Assembly: GCA_026225055.1 (NCBI GenBank)
Contig: JAMFSA010000095.1
Coordinates: forward strand, 82,402-146,401
Direction: 5' to 3'
DNA from: Mucilaginibacter xinganensis
GTDB taxonomy: Bacteria; Bacteroidota; Bacteroidia; Sphingobacteriales; Sphingobacteriaceae
DNA: 64,000 nt
Positions 45,003 through 54,673 of this stretch are shown here, in pieces. The translations under genes and the position numbers were made by a program. Under the pieces are notes generated by a model. That model was not told the origin of the DNA. It did not search any database and saw nothing but the letters and a program-made list of their open reading frames with translations. Numbering within the stretch: position 1 is the stretch's first letter; the number at the start of each line of letters is the position of its first letter.

Positions 45003-48000
45003 ATGAAAATTTATTTACAAAATCATTTTGACTGGTGTAAGATCATGAAAATCACTTTTAGTCAGATAATAATAATACTCATTTTTACAGGGATGTCATA
45101 TGCTACAACCAGCAAAGGACAGGCTGTTTTACAACGTCGACTTGATGTAAGTATTCACAACCTCAGCCTCAGCACAACCCTGAAACAATTAGAGAAAGAA
45201 GCAGATCTGAAATTTGTATACCCAAAAAGTTTAGTAGCCGGCGAAGCGGATGTAGCAATTGATGCTAAGCAGCAAACTTTAGGCGAAATACTTACCGCAA
45301 TTTTGCAACCGAGAGGAATTGCTTATTCCTATATAGGCGACCGAATAGTATTGAGTAAAATTAACGCGCCGGCAGTTGAAACAGAACAGAAAACCCCGCA
45401 AACGGATATCACTACGCCTGTTAATAATAACGCAAAAACTATAACAGGTAAGGTAACCGACGAAGCTAATATGCCTTTGCCGGGTGTTACCGTTAAAATT
45501 AAAGGCACCTCGTTAGGTACACAAACCAATGTTAATGGCGAGTATACTCTAAGTGCCCCTGAGGCTGGTACCACTCTTATTTTCTCATTTATTGGTTTTG
45601 TACAGCAGGAAATAGAAATTAGTGGGCGGAGCACCATTAACGTACAGCTTAAAGGCACACCCAGCAATTTAAATGAAGTAGTGGTAATTGGTTATGGTAG
45701 CCAGAGAAAATCTGACGTTACCAGTGCGGTAGCTACCGTTAAGGCTGAAAATTTTATTTCGGGCCCGGTTACTGATGCTGCTGAATTGCTGAAAGGTAAA
45801 GTTGCAGGTCTTTCTGTATCAAACCCCTCAGGTGATCCAAACGCGCAATCGCAGATCATGTTAAGGGGTGTAAATACTATTGGAGGTGCCAACACGGCTC
45901 CATTGGTAATTGTTGACGGTGTGCCGGGTGATCTTTTAACTGTAGCGCCTGAAGATATTGCTGAAATATCTGTTTTAAAGGATGCCTCTGCGACCGCTAT
46001 TTATGGTGTTAACGGTTCAAATGGTGTAATTATCATCACATCAAAACATGCCAGTGGCAATGTTATTAACGAAGTTACTTATAGCGGTAGCATCAGTACC
46101 CAGCAGATCAGTAAAGCGCCGAAATTACTTACTGCTCAGGATTACCGCAACCAGATAGCTGCCGGTACAAGGGATTCAACATATAATCTGGGAAGTTCTA
46201 CCGATTGGTTGAAAGCTATAAGTAATAATTTCCCGCTGTCAGAAACTTCTAATTTAACATTCAGAGGTGGTAACAATCAAACTAATTACCTGGCTTCACT
46301 TGATTATCGCTTTCTGAACGGTATTTTCCAGCAATCAAATCATCAGCAAATAACTGGCCGTGTTGATATTAACCACATTATGTTAGATGGTAAATTAAGA
46401 TTCAACCTGGGTATATTACAAACCAATTTTAACGACTTGCCATTTAATTATTACGATTACGAACAGGTATTTAAAATGAACCCAACTGCGCCTGTTAAGG
46501 AACCGAACGGCAGCTATTACCAGGAACCTAACAACTTTGAATACCAAAACCCGGTTTCAGATATTTATAACACCGATCAGCCACAATCATCGTACAGGAA
46601 CAAATATAACGCTACTATTACATTATTGCCTGTTGATGGCTTGCGCCTTGTGGCCACTGGCTCTTATCAAAAAAGTGGTTATTTAAATCAGTATTTCGCC
46701 AATTTTCAGAATATCTCTACTATTCGCGATGCACAAGATGGTGTAGCGAATACCAGCAGCGGACAATCTATCGACAGGTATTTAAACTTATCGGCAGAAT
46801 ATTCAAAAGTAATAGGCGATCATCATTTTGCATTATTATCCGGCTATGAGTACCAGGATGATGATACCTTTACTTCAAGCATTACCAATCATGATTTTCC
46901 TACTGATATCTCTACATACGGTTATAATAATATAGGACTGGGTGCAGCTCAGAAAAGTGGTCTTGATGTTATTGGCAGTTCACGGTCCCAAACAAATCTG
47001 ATCAGTTATTTTGGCAGGTTTACCTATAATTATAAAGATAAATACTTGTTATTGGCCAGCTTACGTATTGATGGATCCAGCCAGTTTTATGGTGCCAAAC
47101 AGCCCTTCGGTAATTTCCCCTCAATACAAGGTGGCTGGAGAATTACTAAAGAGGATTTCATGGCAGATCAGCATATTTTTGATGATCTGAAATTGCGTAT
47201 AGGTTATGGTGTAACGGGTAATCAACCTCAAACTTCCCTGGGTTTATTGGGAGTTGGATTACTTAACTATGGTAATTATATACTATATAACGGGCAATGG
47301 ATACAAACTTTATTACCAAGCCAAAACGCTAACCCAAGCTTACGATGGGAAGAAAAACATGAGACTAACCTTGGTTTAGATTATAGCATGTTTAAAGGGT
47401 TAATTTTTGGTACCATTGATGTATATGATAACAAAACTACCGGCCTGTTATACAATTACCAGGTACCAAGCCCTCCAAACCTTTATCCATTTACAGAAGC
47501 TAACGTTGGTACGCTGCAAAATAAAGGTATTGAGGTTGCGCTTAACATAAACCCAATAAGGAGCAAAGATTTTCAATGGACAAGCGGGTTTACTTTTTCA
47601 ACTAATAGCAATAAGTTAGTTAGCCTTTCAAATGATCTGTATAAAACAACAGTTCCATACTTTACAACCGGAAACACGAGCGACCCAATCACAACAACTA
47701 CTAATATTGTGCAGGTTGGCCAGCCAATAGGTCAGTTCTTTGGCTTTAAAGTGGTAGGTGTATCAGCAGATGGTAAATGGATCTATCAAGAGCCAAACGG
47801 TAAAGATGTTCCTTACGACCAATTCAATCACGCTTTTTCAGACAAACAAGTACTAGGTAATGGTTTACCTAAATACTACGCGGGATGGAACAATACCATC
47901 CATTACAAAAATTGGGACTTCGGTGTAACCATGCGTGGTGCTTTTGGTTTCCAGGTGCTGAACTCACAGCGTATGAATTACGAAACTACAGGTATTCAAA

Positions 48001-48338
48001 ACTATAACCGTTTAGCATCATCTAAAGACAAAGTATTTGGCACAGCTGTATTAAATAAAAATATGCCTCAGGAATTTAACAGCTATTATATTGAAAATGG
48101 TGATTTCTGGAAGATAGACAACATTAATCTGGGCTATACTTTCAAACAGCTGAGGTCGAAATATATTCATAATCCACGAATTTATTTTTCAACCTTAAAC
48201 ACATTTACTATTACAGGCTATAAAGGCAATGATCCGGAAGTTCCGCTTACGGGTACCGGCCTGGCCCCTGGCGTAGACCCTAGGGATTCATATCCGGCCG
48301 TACGGACTTTTACATTAGGTTTCTCGGCTAGTTTTTAA
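45003..48338 (+). CDS. SusC/RagA family TonB-dependent receptor with STN domain
   Basis: About 1,111 residues. ATG 45003 is chosen over the GTG at 44952, which would add a charged lead; ATG 45045 (MKITFSQIIIIL) would give an even cleaner signal peptide. An STN domain (VSIHNLSLSTTLKQLEKEADLKFVYPKSL) is followed by a carboxypeptidase-regulatory domain (ITGKVTDEANMPLPGVTVKIKG), the TonB plug (LNEVVVIGYGSQRKSDVTSAV; LVIVDGVPGDLL; DASATAIYGVNGSNGVIIITSK) and the 22-strand barrel ending in F. The STN domain marks it as sensed by FecR. It imports oligosaccharides with the SusD encoded 3 bases downstream. Confidence 0.95.
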   Translation: MKIYLQNHFDWCKIMKITFSQIIIILIFTGMSYATTSKGQAVLQRRLDVSIHNLSLSTTLKQLEKEADLKFVYPKSLVAGEADVAIDAKQQTLGEILTAILQPRGIAYSYIGDRIVLSKINAPAVETEQKTPQTDITTPVNNNAKTITGKVTDEANMPLPGVTVKIKGTSLGTQTNVNGEYTLSAPEAGTTLIFSFIGFVQQEIEISGRSTINVQLKGTPSNLNEVVVIGYGSQRKSDVTSAVATVKAENFISGPVTDAAELLKGKVAGLSVSNPSGDPNAQSQIMLRGVNTIGGANTAPLVIVDGVPGDLLTVAPEDIAEISVLKDASATAIYGVNGSNGVIIITSKHASGNVINEVTYSGSISTQQISKAPKLLTAQDYRNQIAAGTRDSTYNLGSSTDWLKAISNNFPLSETSNLTFRGGNNQTNYLASLDYRFLNGIFQQSNHQQITGRVDINHIMLDGKLRFNLGILQTNFNDLPFNYYDYEQVFKMNPTAPVKEPNGSYYQEPNNFEYQNPVSDIYNTDQPQSSYRNKYNATITLLPVDGLRLVATGSYQKSGYLNQYFANFQNISTIRDAQDGVANTSSGQSIDRYLNLSAEYSKVIGDHHFALLSGYEYQDDDTFTSSITNHDFPTDISTYGYNNIGLGAAQKSGLDVIGSSRSQTNLISYFGRFTYNYKDKYLLLASLRIDGSSQFYGAKQPFGNFPSIQGGWRITKEDFMADQHIFDDLKLRIGYGVTGNQPQTSLGLLGVGLLNYGNYILYNGQWIQTLLPSQNANPSLRWEEKHETNLGLDYSMFKGLIFGTIDVYDNKTTGLLYNYQVPSPPNLYPFTEANVGTLQNKGIEVALNINPIRSKDFQWTSGFTFSTNSNKLVSLSNDLYKTTVPYFTTGNTSDPITTTTNIVQVGQPIGQFFGFKVVGVSADGKWIYQEPNGKDVPYDQFNHAFSDKQVLGNGLPKYYAGWNNTIHYKNWDFGVTMRGAFGFQVLNSQRMNYETTGIQNYNRLASSKDKVFGTAVLNKNMPQEFNSYYIENGDFWKIDNINLGYTFKQLRSKYIHNPRIYFSTLNTFTITGYKGNDPEVPLTGTGLAPGVDPRDSYPAVRTFTLGFSASF

Positions 48339-48341
48339 TAA

Positions 48342-50003
48342 ATGAAATTTAAGAAATCATTAATTCAACTAAAAATGAAAAAGATATATTTTATAGTGAG
48401 TGGGTTAATAATCCTTGCCGGATTTTATTCCTGTACTAAACTGGATGATAAAGATCATGCCGCTATTATAGCCGACCAGTTCACACCTCAATCAGCTGAT
48501 GTTGCAGCTCTGGTAGGCGTGCCTTATACCAATTGGAGAACACTTGAACTTGGTAGGAGCGCTAACGCCGTATGGCGTACCAATGAGATCTCGGCTGATG
48601 AAACCGTTATCCCCCAAAGGCCAAATGGTTGGGTTGATGGGGGCATCTATCAGCGTATGCATTACCATAAATGGACGGCGGATGAGGATAATTGCTATCA
48701 GATATGGACAAATGCCTATGCAGGTATCACTAACTGCAACCGCTTGCTTTATCAGATAGATGACGGTTTAATCCCGGTAACGGCTTCATCTAAAGTTCAG
48801 ATCGAGGCAGAATTAAAGGTATTAAGGGCATCATTTTATTACGCACTGATTGACTTTTTTGGAAACGTGCCTATCATTACAAAATTTGATGTGCCGGCTG
48901 GTTTTCTGCCTGCCCAAAGCACAAGAGCACAGGTGTATACATTTATTATTTCTGAGCTAACCACAAATGTGCCGCTCCTGAGTGCTACTAATGATGCCAC
49001 TACTTATGGCAGGTTTAACCAATGGGCAGGTTATGCTTTACTGGCAAAAATGTACCTGAATGCAGGTGTATACACAGGTACACCCGACTGGGCCGACTGT
49101 ATTACTGCTTGTAACCAGGTTATTAATTCAGGTTTATATACTCTTGAACCTGTGCAAGCAAGCGTTTTTGCAACAGAAAATCAAAATTCAAAGGAGATCG
49201 TTTTTTCTATACCTTTTGATAATGTATATACCGCTGATGGCAGCACCGCATGGACACTGCATATGGAAACGTTGGAACCGGAGAACCAGGCTACCTATAA
49301 TTTTCAAAATTCGCCTTGGGGTGGTATTTGCGCTATTCCGCAATTCATCAATACGTTCGATCCTGATGACAGCCGTTTAACCGATAACTGGATACAAGGG
49401 CAGCAATATACTTCATCTGGTGGTATATTAATTGGGGCATTAGGTGCTTATACCGGCAAACCGCTGGCTTATATCAATCAGCTTCCGGGAGTTGACTCAT
49501 CCGAAGAAGTGCATGGTTTCAGGTTAGGTAAATACCAGATAGCTAATGGCGAATTGGTAGGTATGAGCAATGATTTTCCATTGTTCAGGTATGCTGATAT
49601 TTTGATGATGAAAGCCGAAGCTTCACTAAGATCGGGGGATGCTGCTACCGCCGCTGCGTTGGTTACACAAGTTAGGCAAAGGGATTTTGCCAGCAACCCG
49701 GCCAAGGCAACGGTAACTGCGGCACAGCTTAGCCAACAAACGGTTTATGATTATGGGTTAAGAAACCACTTGGCCACCACGCACGATGTGGTAAGCGATA
49801 TACAATACGGCCGTATGCTGGATGAGTTAGGCTGGGAATTTGCACAGGAAGGTCGCCGTAGGCAGGATCTGATCAGGTTTGGTGTATTTACTACAAAGTC
49901 ATGGTTATCGCATTCGCCAAATGGCGCTTACAGAACTTTGTTGCCTCTTCCAACCAGCGCAATTCAAACAAATAGCAATCTGAAGCAAAACACAGGTTAT
50001 TAA
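48342..50003 (+). CDS. RagB/SusD family nutrient-binding lipoprotein
   Basis: 553 residues (or 542 if ATG 48375 is used, which begins MKKIYFIVSGLIILAGFYSC with the lipobox cysteine in an ideal place). The SusD pattern is seen in CYQIWTNAYAGITNCNRLLYQI, LKVLRASFYYALIDFFGNVPII, LLAKMYLNAGVY and the C-terminal WEFAQEGRRRQDLIRFGVF. It is the glycan-binding lid of the SusC encoded just upstream. A long hairpin follows in the gap before the GH31 gene. Confidence 0.94.
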   Translation: MKFKKSLIQLKMKKIYFIVSGLIILAGFYSCTKLDDKDHAAIIADQFTPQSADVAALVGVPYTNWRTLELGRSANAVWRTNEISADETVIPQRPNGWVDGGIYQRMHYHKWTADEDNCYQIWTNAYAGITNCNRLLYQIDDGLIPVTASSKVQIEAELKVLRASFYYALIDFFGNVPIITKFDVPAGFLPAQSTRAQVYTFIISELTTNVPLLSATNDATTYGRFNQWAGYALLAKMYLNAGVYTGTPDWADCITACNQVINSGLYTLEPVQASVFATENQNSKEIVFSIPFDNVYTADGSTAWTLHMETLEPENQATYNFQNSPWGGICAIPQFINTFDPDDSRLTDNWIQGQQYTSSGGILIGALGAYTGKPLAYINQLPGVDSSEEVHGFRLGKYQIANGELVGMSNDFPLFRYADILMMKAEASLRSGDAATAAALVTQVRQRDFASNPAKATVTAAQLSQQTVYDYGLRNHLATTHDVVSDIQYGRMLDELGWEFAQEGRRRQDLIRFGVFTTKSWLSHSPNGAYRTLLPLPTSAIQTNSNLKQNTGY

Positions 50004-50026
50004 TTAATCATTTATTAATTACATGG

Positions 50027-50081
50027 ATATATATTTAGACGCAGGATTAGTTTTTTAATTAGCCTGTGTTTAAATATATAT
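50027..50081 (+). other. Long intercistronic stem-loop between susD and GH31
   Basis: Arms 50027-50045 and 50063-50081 are complementary over 19 bases with two G-U pairs, around a 17-base loop that holds six T. No T-run follows the stem, so it looks like an mRNA stabilising or processing element that sets different levels of susCD and the enzymes, not a simple terminator. Confidence 0.6.
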
Positions 50082-50139
50082 TAAGAATCCATTTACTTCC
50101 CGATCCTGCTTAATAAAAGATGCCAAACCATAATAACCA

Positions 50140-52518
50140 ATGAAAATAAGTAAAAGTGTTAGAATCTTAATCCTGTTATTACTCGCCTGTTCTTACGGAT
50201 GGGCTCAACGTTACAAACAAATTACCAATGGGGTAAATACAACGGTTAATAAAATTGATATAACTATCCAATTTTATTCGCCCGATCTGGTAAGGATATT
50301 AAAATCTCCGGCTGGCGTTCCTTTTGAGAAAAAAAGTCTTTCAGTTATCAAAACCCCTGAAACAACTATTTTGAAAATTACTGAGGCTGGGAATGTGCTG
50401 AATGTTGGTAGTAAAACTACTAAAGTAAGGCTTGATCTTAAAACCGGTCAAATTAAATTTTACAACCATGTTGCCACTTTATTATTAGCAGAAAAACAGG
50501 GCGGCGTACAATTTACGCCCGTTAAAGATTCTATAACAAATACATTCAAGGTAAGCCAGTCATTTCAATTAAAAGATGATGAGGCAATATATGGTTTAGG
50601 CCAGCACCAGGCAGGCACGATGAATCAGCGTAATCAAAGTATTACCCTAAAACAGGAAAATATGCAGATAGCTGTACCTGTTTTTTATTCAGTAAAAGGG
50701 TACGCAGTTTTTTGGGACAATTATTCAACCACTATTTTTAATGACGATAAAAACGGTACTTCCTTTACATCGCAGGTAGGTGATTGTGCTGATTATTATT
50801 TCGTAAATGGTGGTACTGCCGATAAAACCATCGCCAATTACCGTGAGTTGACGGGACAGGCACCTATGTTGCCAAAATGGGTATTTGGCTTTTTCCAAAG
50901 CCGTGAAAGATATAAATCGCAATATCAGTCAGTTGGAGTGTTGAAAAAATACAGGGAACTGCATGTGCCTATAGATGGTATGGTGCAAGACTGGCAATAT
51001 TGGGGTGCCGATGATCATTTTTGGAACTCAACAGAATTTGGTAACCCATTATTCCCTGATCCACGGGCGATGGTAGATAGTATCCACCAATTAAACGGGC
51101 ACATGATCATCTCTGTATGGCCTTCATTTGGTGACAGTACCAAAATATATGCAGACATGAAACAGCATGGGTTTCTGTATACCAACTTTTTAACTTATCC
51201 GCCAAAAGCATTTGTACGGCCTTATGATCCTTTTAACCCCAATGCGCGTAATCTGTATTGGAGCTATATAAAAAAGAATCTTTTATCATTAGGCCTGGAT
51301 GGGTGGTGGCTTGATTCTACCGAACCCGATCACTCATATCCCAAAGAAAGCGACGAAAACACGCCCACTTATTTAGGAACTTACAGGCGGGTACGTAATG
51401 CCTATCCGTTAATGACAACCGGAGGTGTATACCATCATCAGCGCGAAACTACATCAGATAAACGTGTAGTTATTTTGGCCCGGTCGGCATTTGCAGGGCA
51501 GCAGCGTAATTCGGCTATCAACTGGTCGGGCGATGTTACCTCCAGCTGGGATATTTTCCGCAAGCAAATATCAGGTGGCCTTAATTTATCATTAAGCGGC
51601 ATACCTTACTGGAACAGTGATATAGGCGGTTTTTTCTCTGGCGGAAATTATCCTAAAGGAGTAAAAGATCCCGCTTTCCAGGAGTTGTACACTCGTTGGT
51701 TTGAGTTTGCAGCCTTTTGCCCAATGTTCCGTTCACACGGTACTGATGCGCCAAGAGAGATCTTTCAGTTTGGCCAGAAAGGCAATTGGGCCTATGATGC
51801 ACAAGAAAAATTCCTGAACCTGCGTTACAGGTTATTGCCCTATAATTATTCAAATGCGTGGGCTGTAACTTCAAATGCATCAACCATTATGCGGGCCCTT
51901 GTAATGGATTTTGCAGGCGATAAAAAGGTGTATGATATTAACAATGAATATATGTTTGGTAAAGCATTTTTAGTTTGTCCGGTTACCGATTCATTGTATA
52001 CAAACAGGGCAAATGGCGATGCCATAGCAGATTTTAGTAAGATAAAAACACAAAAGGTATACCTGCCTGCTGGCACTGGTTGGTTTGATTTCTGGAACGG
52101 GAAAAAATATGAAGGAGGACAGGAAATAGAAAAAGAAGTTCCTGTTGATATTATGCCGTTGTATGTTAAAGCGGGTTCAATTGTGCCTATGGGGCCATTT
52201 GTTCAATACGCTACAGAAAAAACCGACCCTATCGAGATCAGGGTCTATCCTGGAGCCAATGGAACTTTTGACCTGTATGAAGATGAAAACGATAATTATA
52301 ACTATGAGAAAGGGAAATATTCGCTTATTAATTTAAAATGGGATGATAGTTTGAAGACATTAACTATTAGTGACCGTAAGGGTGGCTATGCAGGAATGTC
52401 TTCGGGGCATACCTTTAATATTGTGATAGTAAAAGATGATAATGGATCGGGATTAGATCCGGCGAAGCCGATAAAACAATTAAATTATACCGGTAAAAAG
52501 CTGGTAGTTAAAATATAA
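50140..52518 (+). CDS. Glycoside hydrolase family 31 (alpha-glucosidase/alpha-xylosidase type)
   Basis: 792-residue retaining alpha-glycosidase with a signal peptide (ILILLLLACSYGWAQ). The N-terminal galactose-mutarotase-like domain (IYGLGQHQAGTMNQRNQSITL) precedes a TIM barrel. The nucleophile is Asp392 in WWLDSTEPD and the acid/base is Asp465 in NWSGDVTSSW; ARSAFAGQQRNSA stands ahead of it as in the family. A beta-sandwich at the end has IPMGPFVQYATEKTDPIEIRVYPG. Members cleave alpha-xylose or alpha-glucose from oligosaccharides; the FxWxxDxxEPD variant does not settle which. It is exported, likely periplasmic, and part of the second glycan locus. Confidence 0.92.
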   Translation: MKISKSVRILILLLLACSYGWAQRYKQITNGVNTTVNKIDITIQFYSPDLVRILKSPAGVPFEKKSLSVIKTPETTILKITEAGNVLNVGSKTTKVRLDLKTGQIKFYNHVATLLLAEKQGGVQFTPVKDSITNTFKVSQSFQLKDDEAIYGLGQHQAGTMNQRNQSITLKQENMQIAVPVFYSVKGYAVFWDNYSTTIFNDDKNGTSFTSQVGDCADYYFVNGGTADKTIANYRELTGQAPMLPKWVFGFFQSRERYKSQYQSVGVLKKYRELHVPIDGMVQDWQYWGADDHFWNSTEFGNPLFPDPRAMVDSIHQLNGHMIISVWPSFGDSTKIYADMKQHGFLYTNFLTYPPKAFVRPYDPFNPNARNLYWSYIKKNLLSLGLDGWWLDSTEPDHSYPKESDENTPTYLGTYRRVRNAYPLMTTGGVYHHQRETTSDKRVVILARSAFAGQQRNSAINWSGDVTSSWDIFRKQISGGLNLSLSGIPYWNSDIGGFFSGGNYPKGVKDPAFQELYTRWFEFAAFCPMFRSHGTDAPREIFQFGQKGNWAYDAQEKFLNLRYRLLPYNYSNAWAVTSNASTIMRALVMDFAGDKKVYDINNEYMFGKAFLVCPVTDSLYTNRANGDAIADFSKIKTQKVYLPAGTGWFDFWNGKKYEGGQEIEKEVPVDIMPLYVKAGSIVPMGPFVQYATEKTDPIEIRVYPGANGTFDLYEDENDNYNYEKGKYSLINLKWDDSLKTLTISDRKGGYAGMSSGHTFNIVIVKDDNGSGLDPAKPIKQLNYTGKKLVVKI

Positions 52519-52565
52519 AAAGTTGATAAAAGATCTTTGTAAGTTGGTTACTTATAAATTGGTTA

Positions 52566-52582
52566 GTACTATAATATAGTAC
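52566..52582. promoter_or_regulatory. Perfect 8+1+8 palindrome in the GH31-GH127 gap
   Basis: GTACTATA, A, TATAGTAC. It lies between the GH31 stop and the terminator before GH127. It could be a regulator site or chance AT-rich symmetry. Confidence 0.3.
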
Positions 52583-52592
52583 GGGATTCTGG

Positions 52593-52623
52593 CAGAGGGC
52601 AGTCTATCTGTCCTCTGTTTTTT
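52593..52623 (+). terminator. Rho-independent terminator after GH31
   Basis: A 10-base stem (52593-52602 with 52608-52617, one G-U pair), 5-base loop and six T (52618-52623). It separates GH31 from GH127, so GH127 probably has its own promoter or receives read-through. Confidence 0.85.
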
Positions 52624-52645
52624 AAACTTATTAAAACAGTGGTTG

Positions 52646-54652
52646 ATGAAGAATATGAAAATGAAAAATCTGCTGATTGCAGCGCTATTGTACTCGGGCG
52701 CGGTTGATGCCCAGGTAAAAGATTACCCTATACAGCCGGTAACTTTTACAAAAGTAAAACTCGACGATAAATTTTGGTCGCCACGGATTGAGATAAACCG
52801 TACGGTAACTATACCTGCGTCATTTGCCCGGTGCGAAAATACCGGCCGGGTTAAGAATTTTGAAATGGCTGCCGCCAGAAAGGGCTCATTTTGTACCAAG
52901 TTCCCTTTTGATGATACCGATATTTATAAAACGATAGAAGGCGCATCATACTCAATGGCAGTGCATCCCGATCCCAAGTTGGCGGCATATGTTGATTCCC
53001 TGATTACCATTGTAGGTAAAGCGCAGGAACCGGATGGCTACCTGTATACTGCCCGTACTATTGATCCCTTACATCCGCACCCATGGTCGGGCCCGGAGCG
53101 GTGGGTAAAGGAAAATGAACTGAGCCATGAACTATATGACTCAGGCCATATGTTTGAAGCTGCCAGCGCGCATTATTTAGCAACAGGCGAAAGGAATTTC
53201 CTGGACATCGCCCTTAAAAATGCCGACCTGCTGGTTAAAACCTTTGGCCCAGGCAAGCGGCATGTAGCACCCGGGCACGAAATTGTGGAGATGGGCCTAG
53301 TACGTCTGTACCGTATAACCGGCAAAAAGGATTACCTCGATCTGGCAAAGTTTTTTATTGACGAAAGAGGCAAACGCCAGTATGATAAAACAGCCAATGA
53401 TGAGTGGAAAAACGGTATGTACTGGCAGGATGATGAGCCGGTTGTTGACCAAGACGCTGCCGAGGGTCATGCCGTGCGTGCCATGTACCTGTATTCAGGC
53501 ATGGCTGATGTTGCCGCCTTAACTGGTGACAAGCAATACATAGATGCCATCGACCGGATCTGGAACAACATGGTAGGCAAAAAGATATATGTACAGGGCG
53601 GAATAGGAGCCGTACCTAACGGCGAACGTTTCGGTGCGGATTATGAATTGCCAAATGCTACTGCATACAATGAAACCTGTGCCGCCATAGGTGATGTGTT
53701 TTGGAACCAGCGCATGTTCTTATTGCACGGCGACTCGAAATATATTGATGTGCTGGAAAAAGTGCTTTATAACGGGTTGATCTCGGGTGTAGGTTTAGAT
53801 GGTAAATCATTCTTCTACACCAATGCCATGCAAATAACTGATGGCTTCACGCACCCGGCAATGGAGCCAACCAGATCAGGCTGGTTTGAGTGCTCATGCT
53901 GCCCAACTAATATGGTACGTTTTCTGCCGTCATTGCCCGGTTATATCTATGCACAAAAGGGCAATAGCATTTATGTGAACCTTTTCATAGCAGGCACAGC
54001 CAATATCAGCCTGAATAATAAAAATGTTAAGATAACACAGGTTAATAACTATCCATGGAGTGGTGCGCTGTCACTAAGCGTAGAGCCGCAATCACCTGCA
54101 CGATTTAATGTGCTGGTACGCATACCGGGTTGGAGCCGTGCAAAGGCTATTCCATCTGATCTGTATAGTTTCGAGAATAAAGCAGCATCAAACGTTGTAA
54201 TTAAACTTAATGGTCGCCCGGTTAAGTACACTATGCAAAATGGTTATGCAGTAATTAACAGCCAATGGAAAAAAGGCGATAAAATAACGCTGAATTTGCC
54301 AATGGAAGTTAAAAAAGTAATAGCTAACAAAGCTGTAAAGGTGGATAGCAATAAAGTTGCTTTACAACGCGGCCCGATCATGTATTGCGGCGAATGGAAA
54401 GACAATGAAGGTAAAGTGAGCAATGTTATCATCCCACGCAATACCAACTTTAAACCGGCTTATGAGGGCGACCTGCTGAACGGTGTAATGATATTAAAAG
54501 CCGAAGTGCTGAAAAGAGACAGCGTATACGGCAAAGTTAAAAAAGCAGAATTTACCGCTATTCCTTACTACTCATGGGCAAACAGGGGTAAAGGCGAAAT
54601 GATGGTTTGGTTTCCGCAAAGTTTAAACGCGACTGAACTGGTTGCCAAATAA
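52646..54652 (+). CDS. Glycoside hydrolase family 127 (beta-L-arabinofuranosidase type)
   Basis: 668-residue exported enzyme. ATG 52646 is preferred over TTG 52643. A signal peptide (LLIAALLYSGAVDAQ) leads an (alpha/alpha)6 barrel. Zinc/nucleophile ligands match those of HypBA1: YNETCAAIGD (Glu343, Cys345) and FECSCCPTNMVRFLPSLPGYIYA, where Cys418 fits the nucleophile and Cys419 a zinc ligand. Earlier motifs HELYDSGHMFEAASAHY and AEGHAVRAMYLYSGMADVA are typical. The family removes beta-L-arabinofuranose from plant cell-wall glycans such as extensins or arabinogalactans. It is followed 21 bases on by an SGNH gene. Confidence 0.92.
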   Translation: MKNMKMKNLLIAALLYSGAVDAQVKDYPIQPVTFTKVKLDDKFWSPRIEINRTVTIPASFARCENTGRVKNFEMAAARKGSFCTKFPFDDTDIYKTIEGASYSMAVHPDPKLAAYVDSLITIVGKAQEPDGYLYTARTIDPLHPHPWSGPERWVKENELSHELYDSGHMFEAASAHYLATGERNFLDIALKNADLLVKTFGPGKRHVAPGHEIVEMGLVRLYRITGKKDYLDLAKFFIDERGKRQYDKTANDEWKNGMYWQDDEPVVDQDAAEGHAVRAMYLYSGMADVAALTGDKQYIDAIDRIWNNMVGKKIYVQGGIGAVPNGERFGADYELPNATAYNETCAAIGDVFWNQRMFLLHGDSKYIDVLEKVLYNGLISGVGLDGKSFFYTNAMQITDGFTHPAMEPTRSGWFECSCCPTNMVRFLPSLPGYIYAQKGNSIYVNLFIAGTANISLNNKNVKITQVNNYPWSGALSLSVEPQSPARFNVLVRIPGWSRAKAIPSDLYSFENKAASNVVIKLNGRPVKYTMQNGYAVINSQWKKGDKITLNLPMEVKKVIANKAVKVDSNKVALQRGPIMYCGEWKDNEGKVSNVIIPRNTNFKPAYEGDLLNGVMILKAEVLKRDSVYGKVKKAEFTAIPYYSWANRGKGEMMVWFPQSLNATELVAK

Positions 54653-54673
54653 ACGAACAGGGATATTTATACC

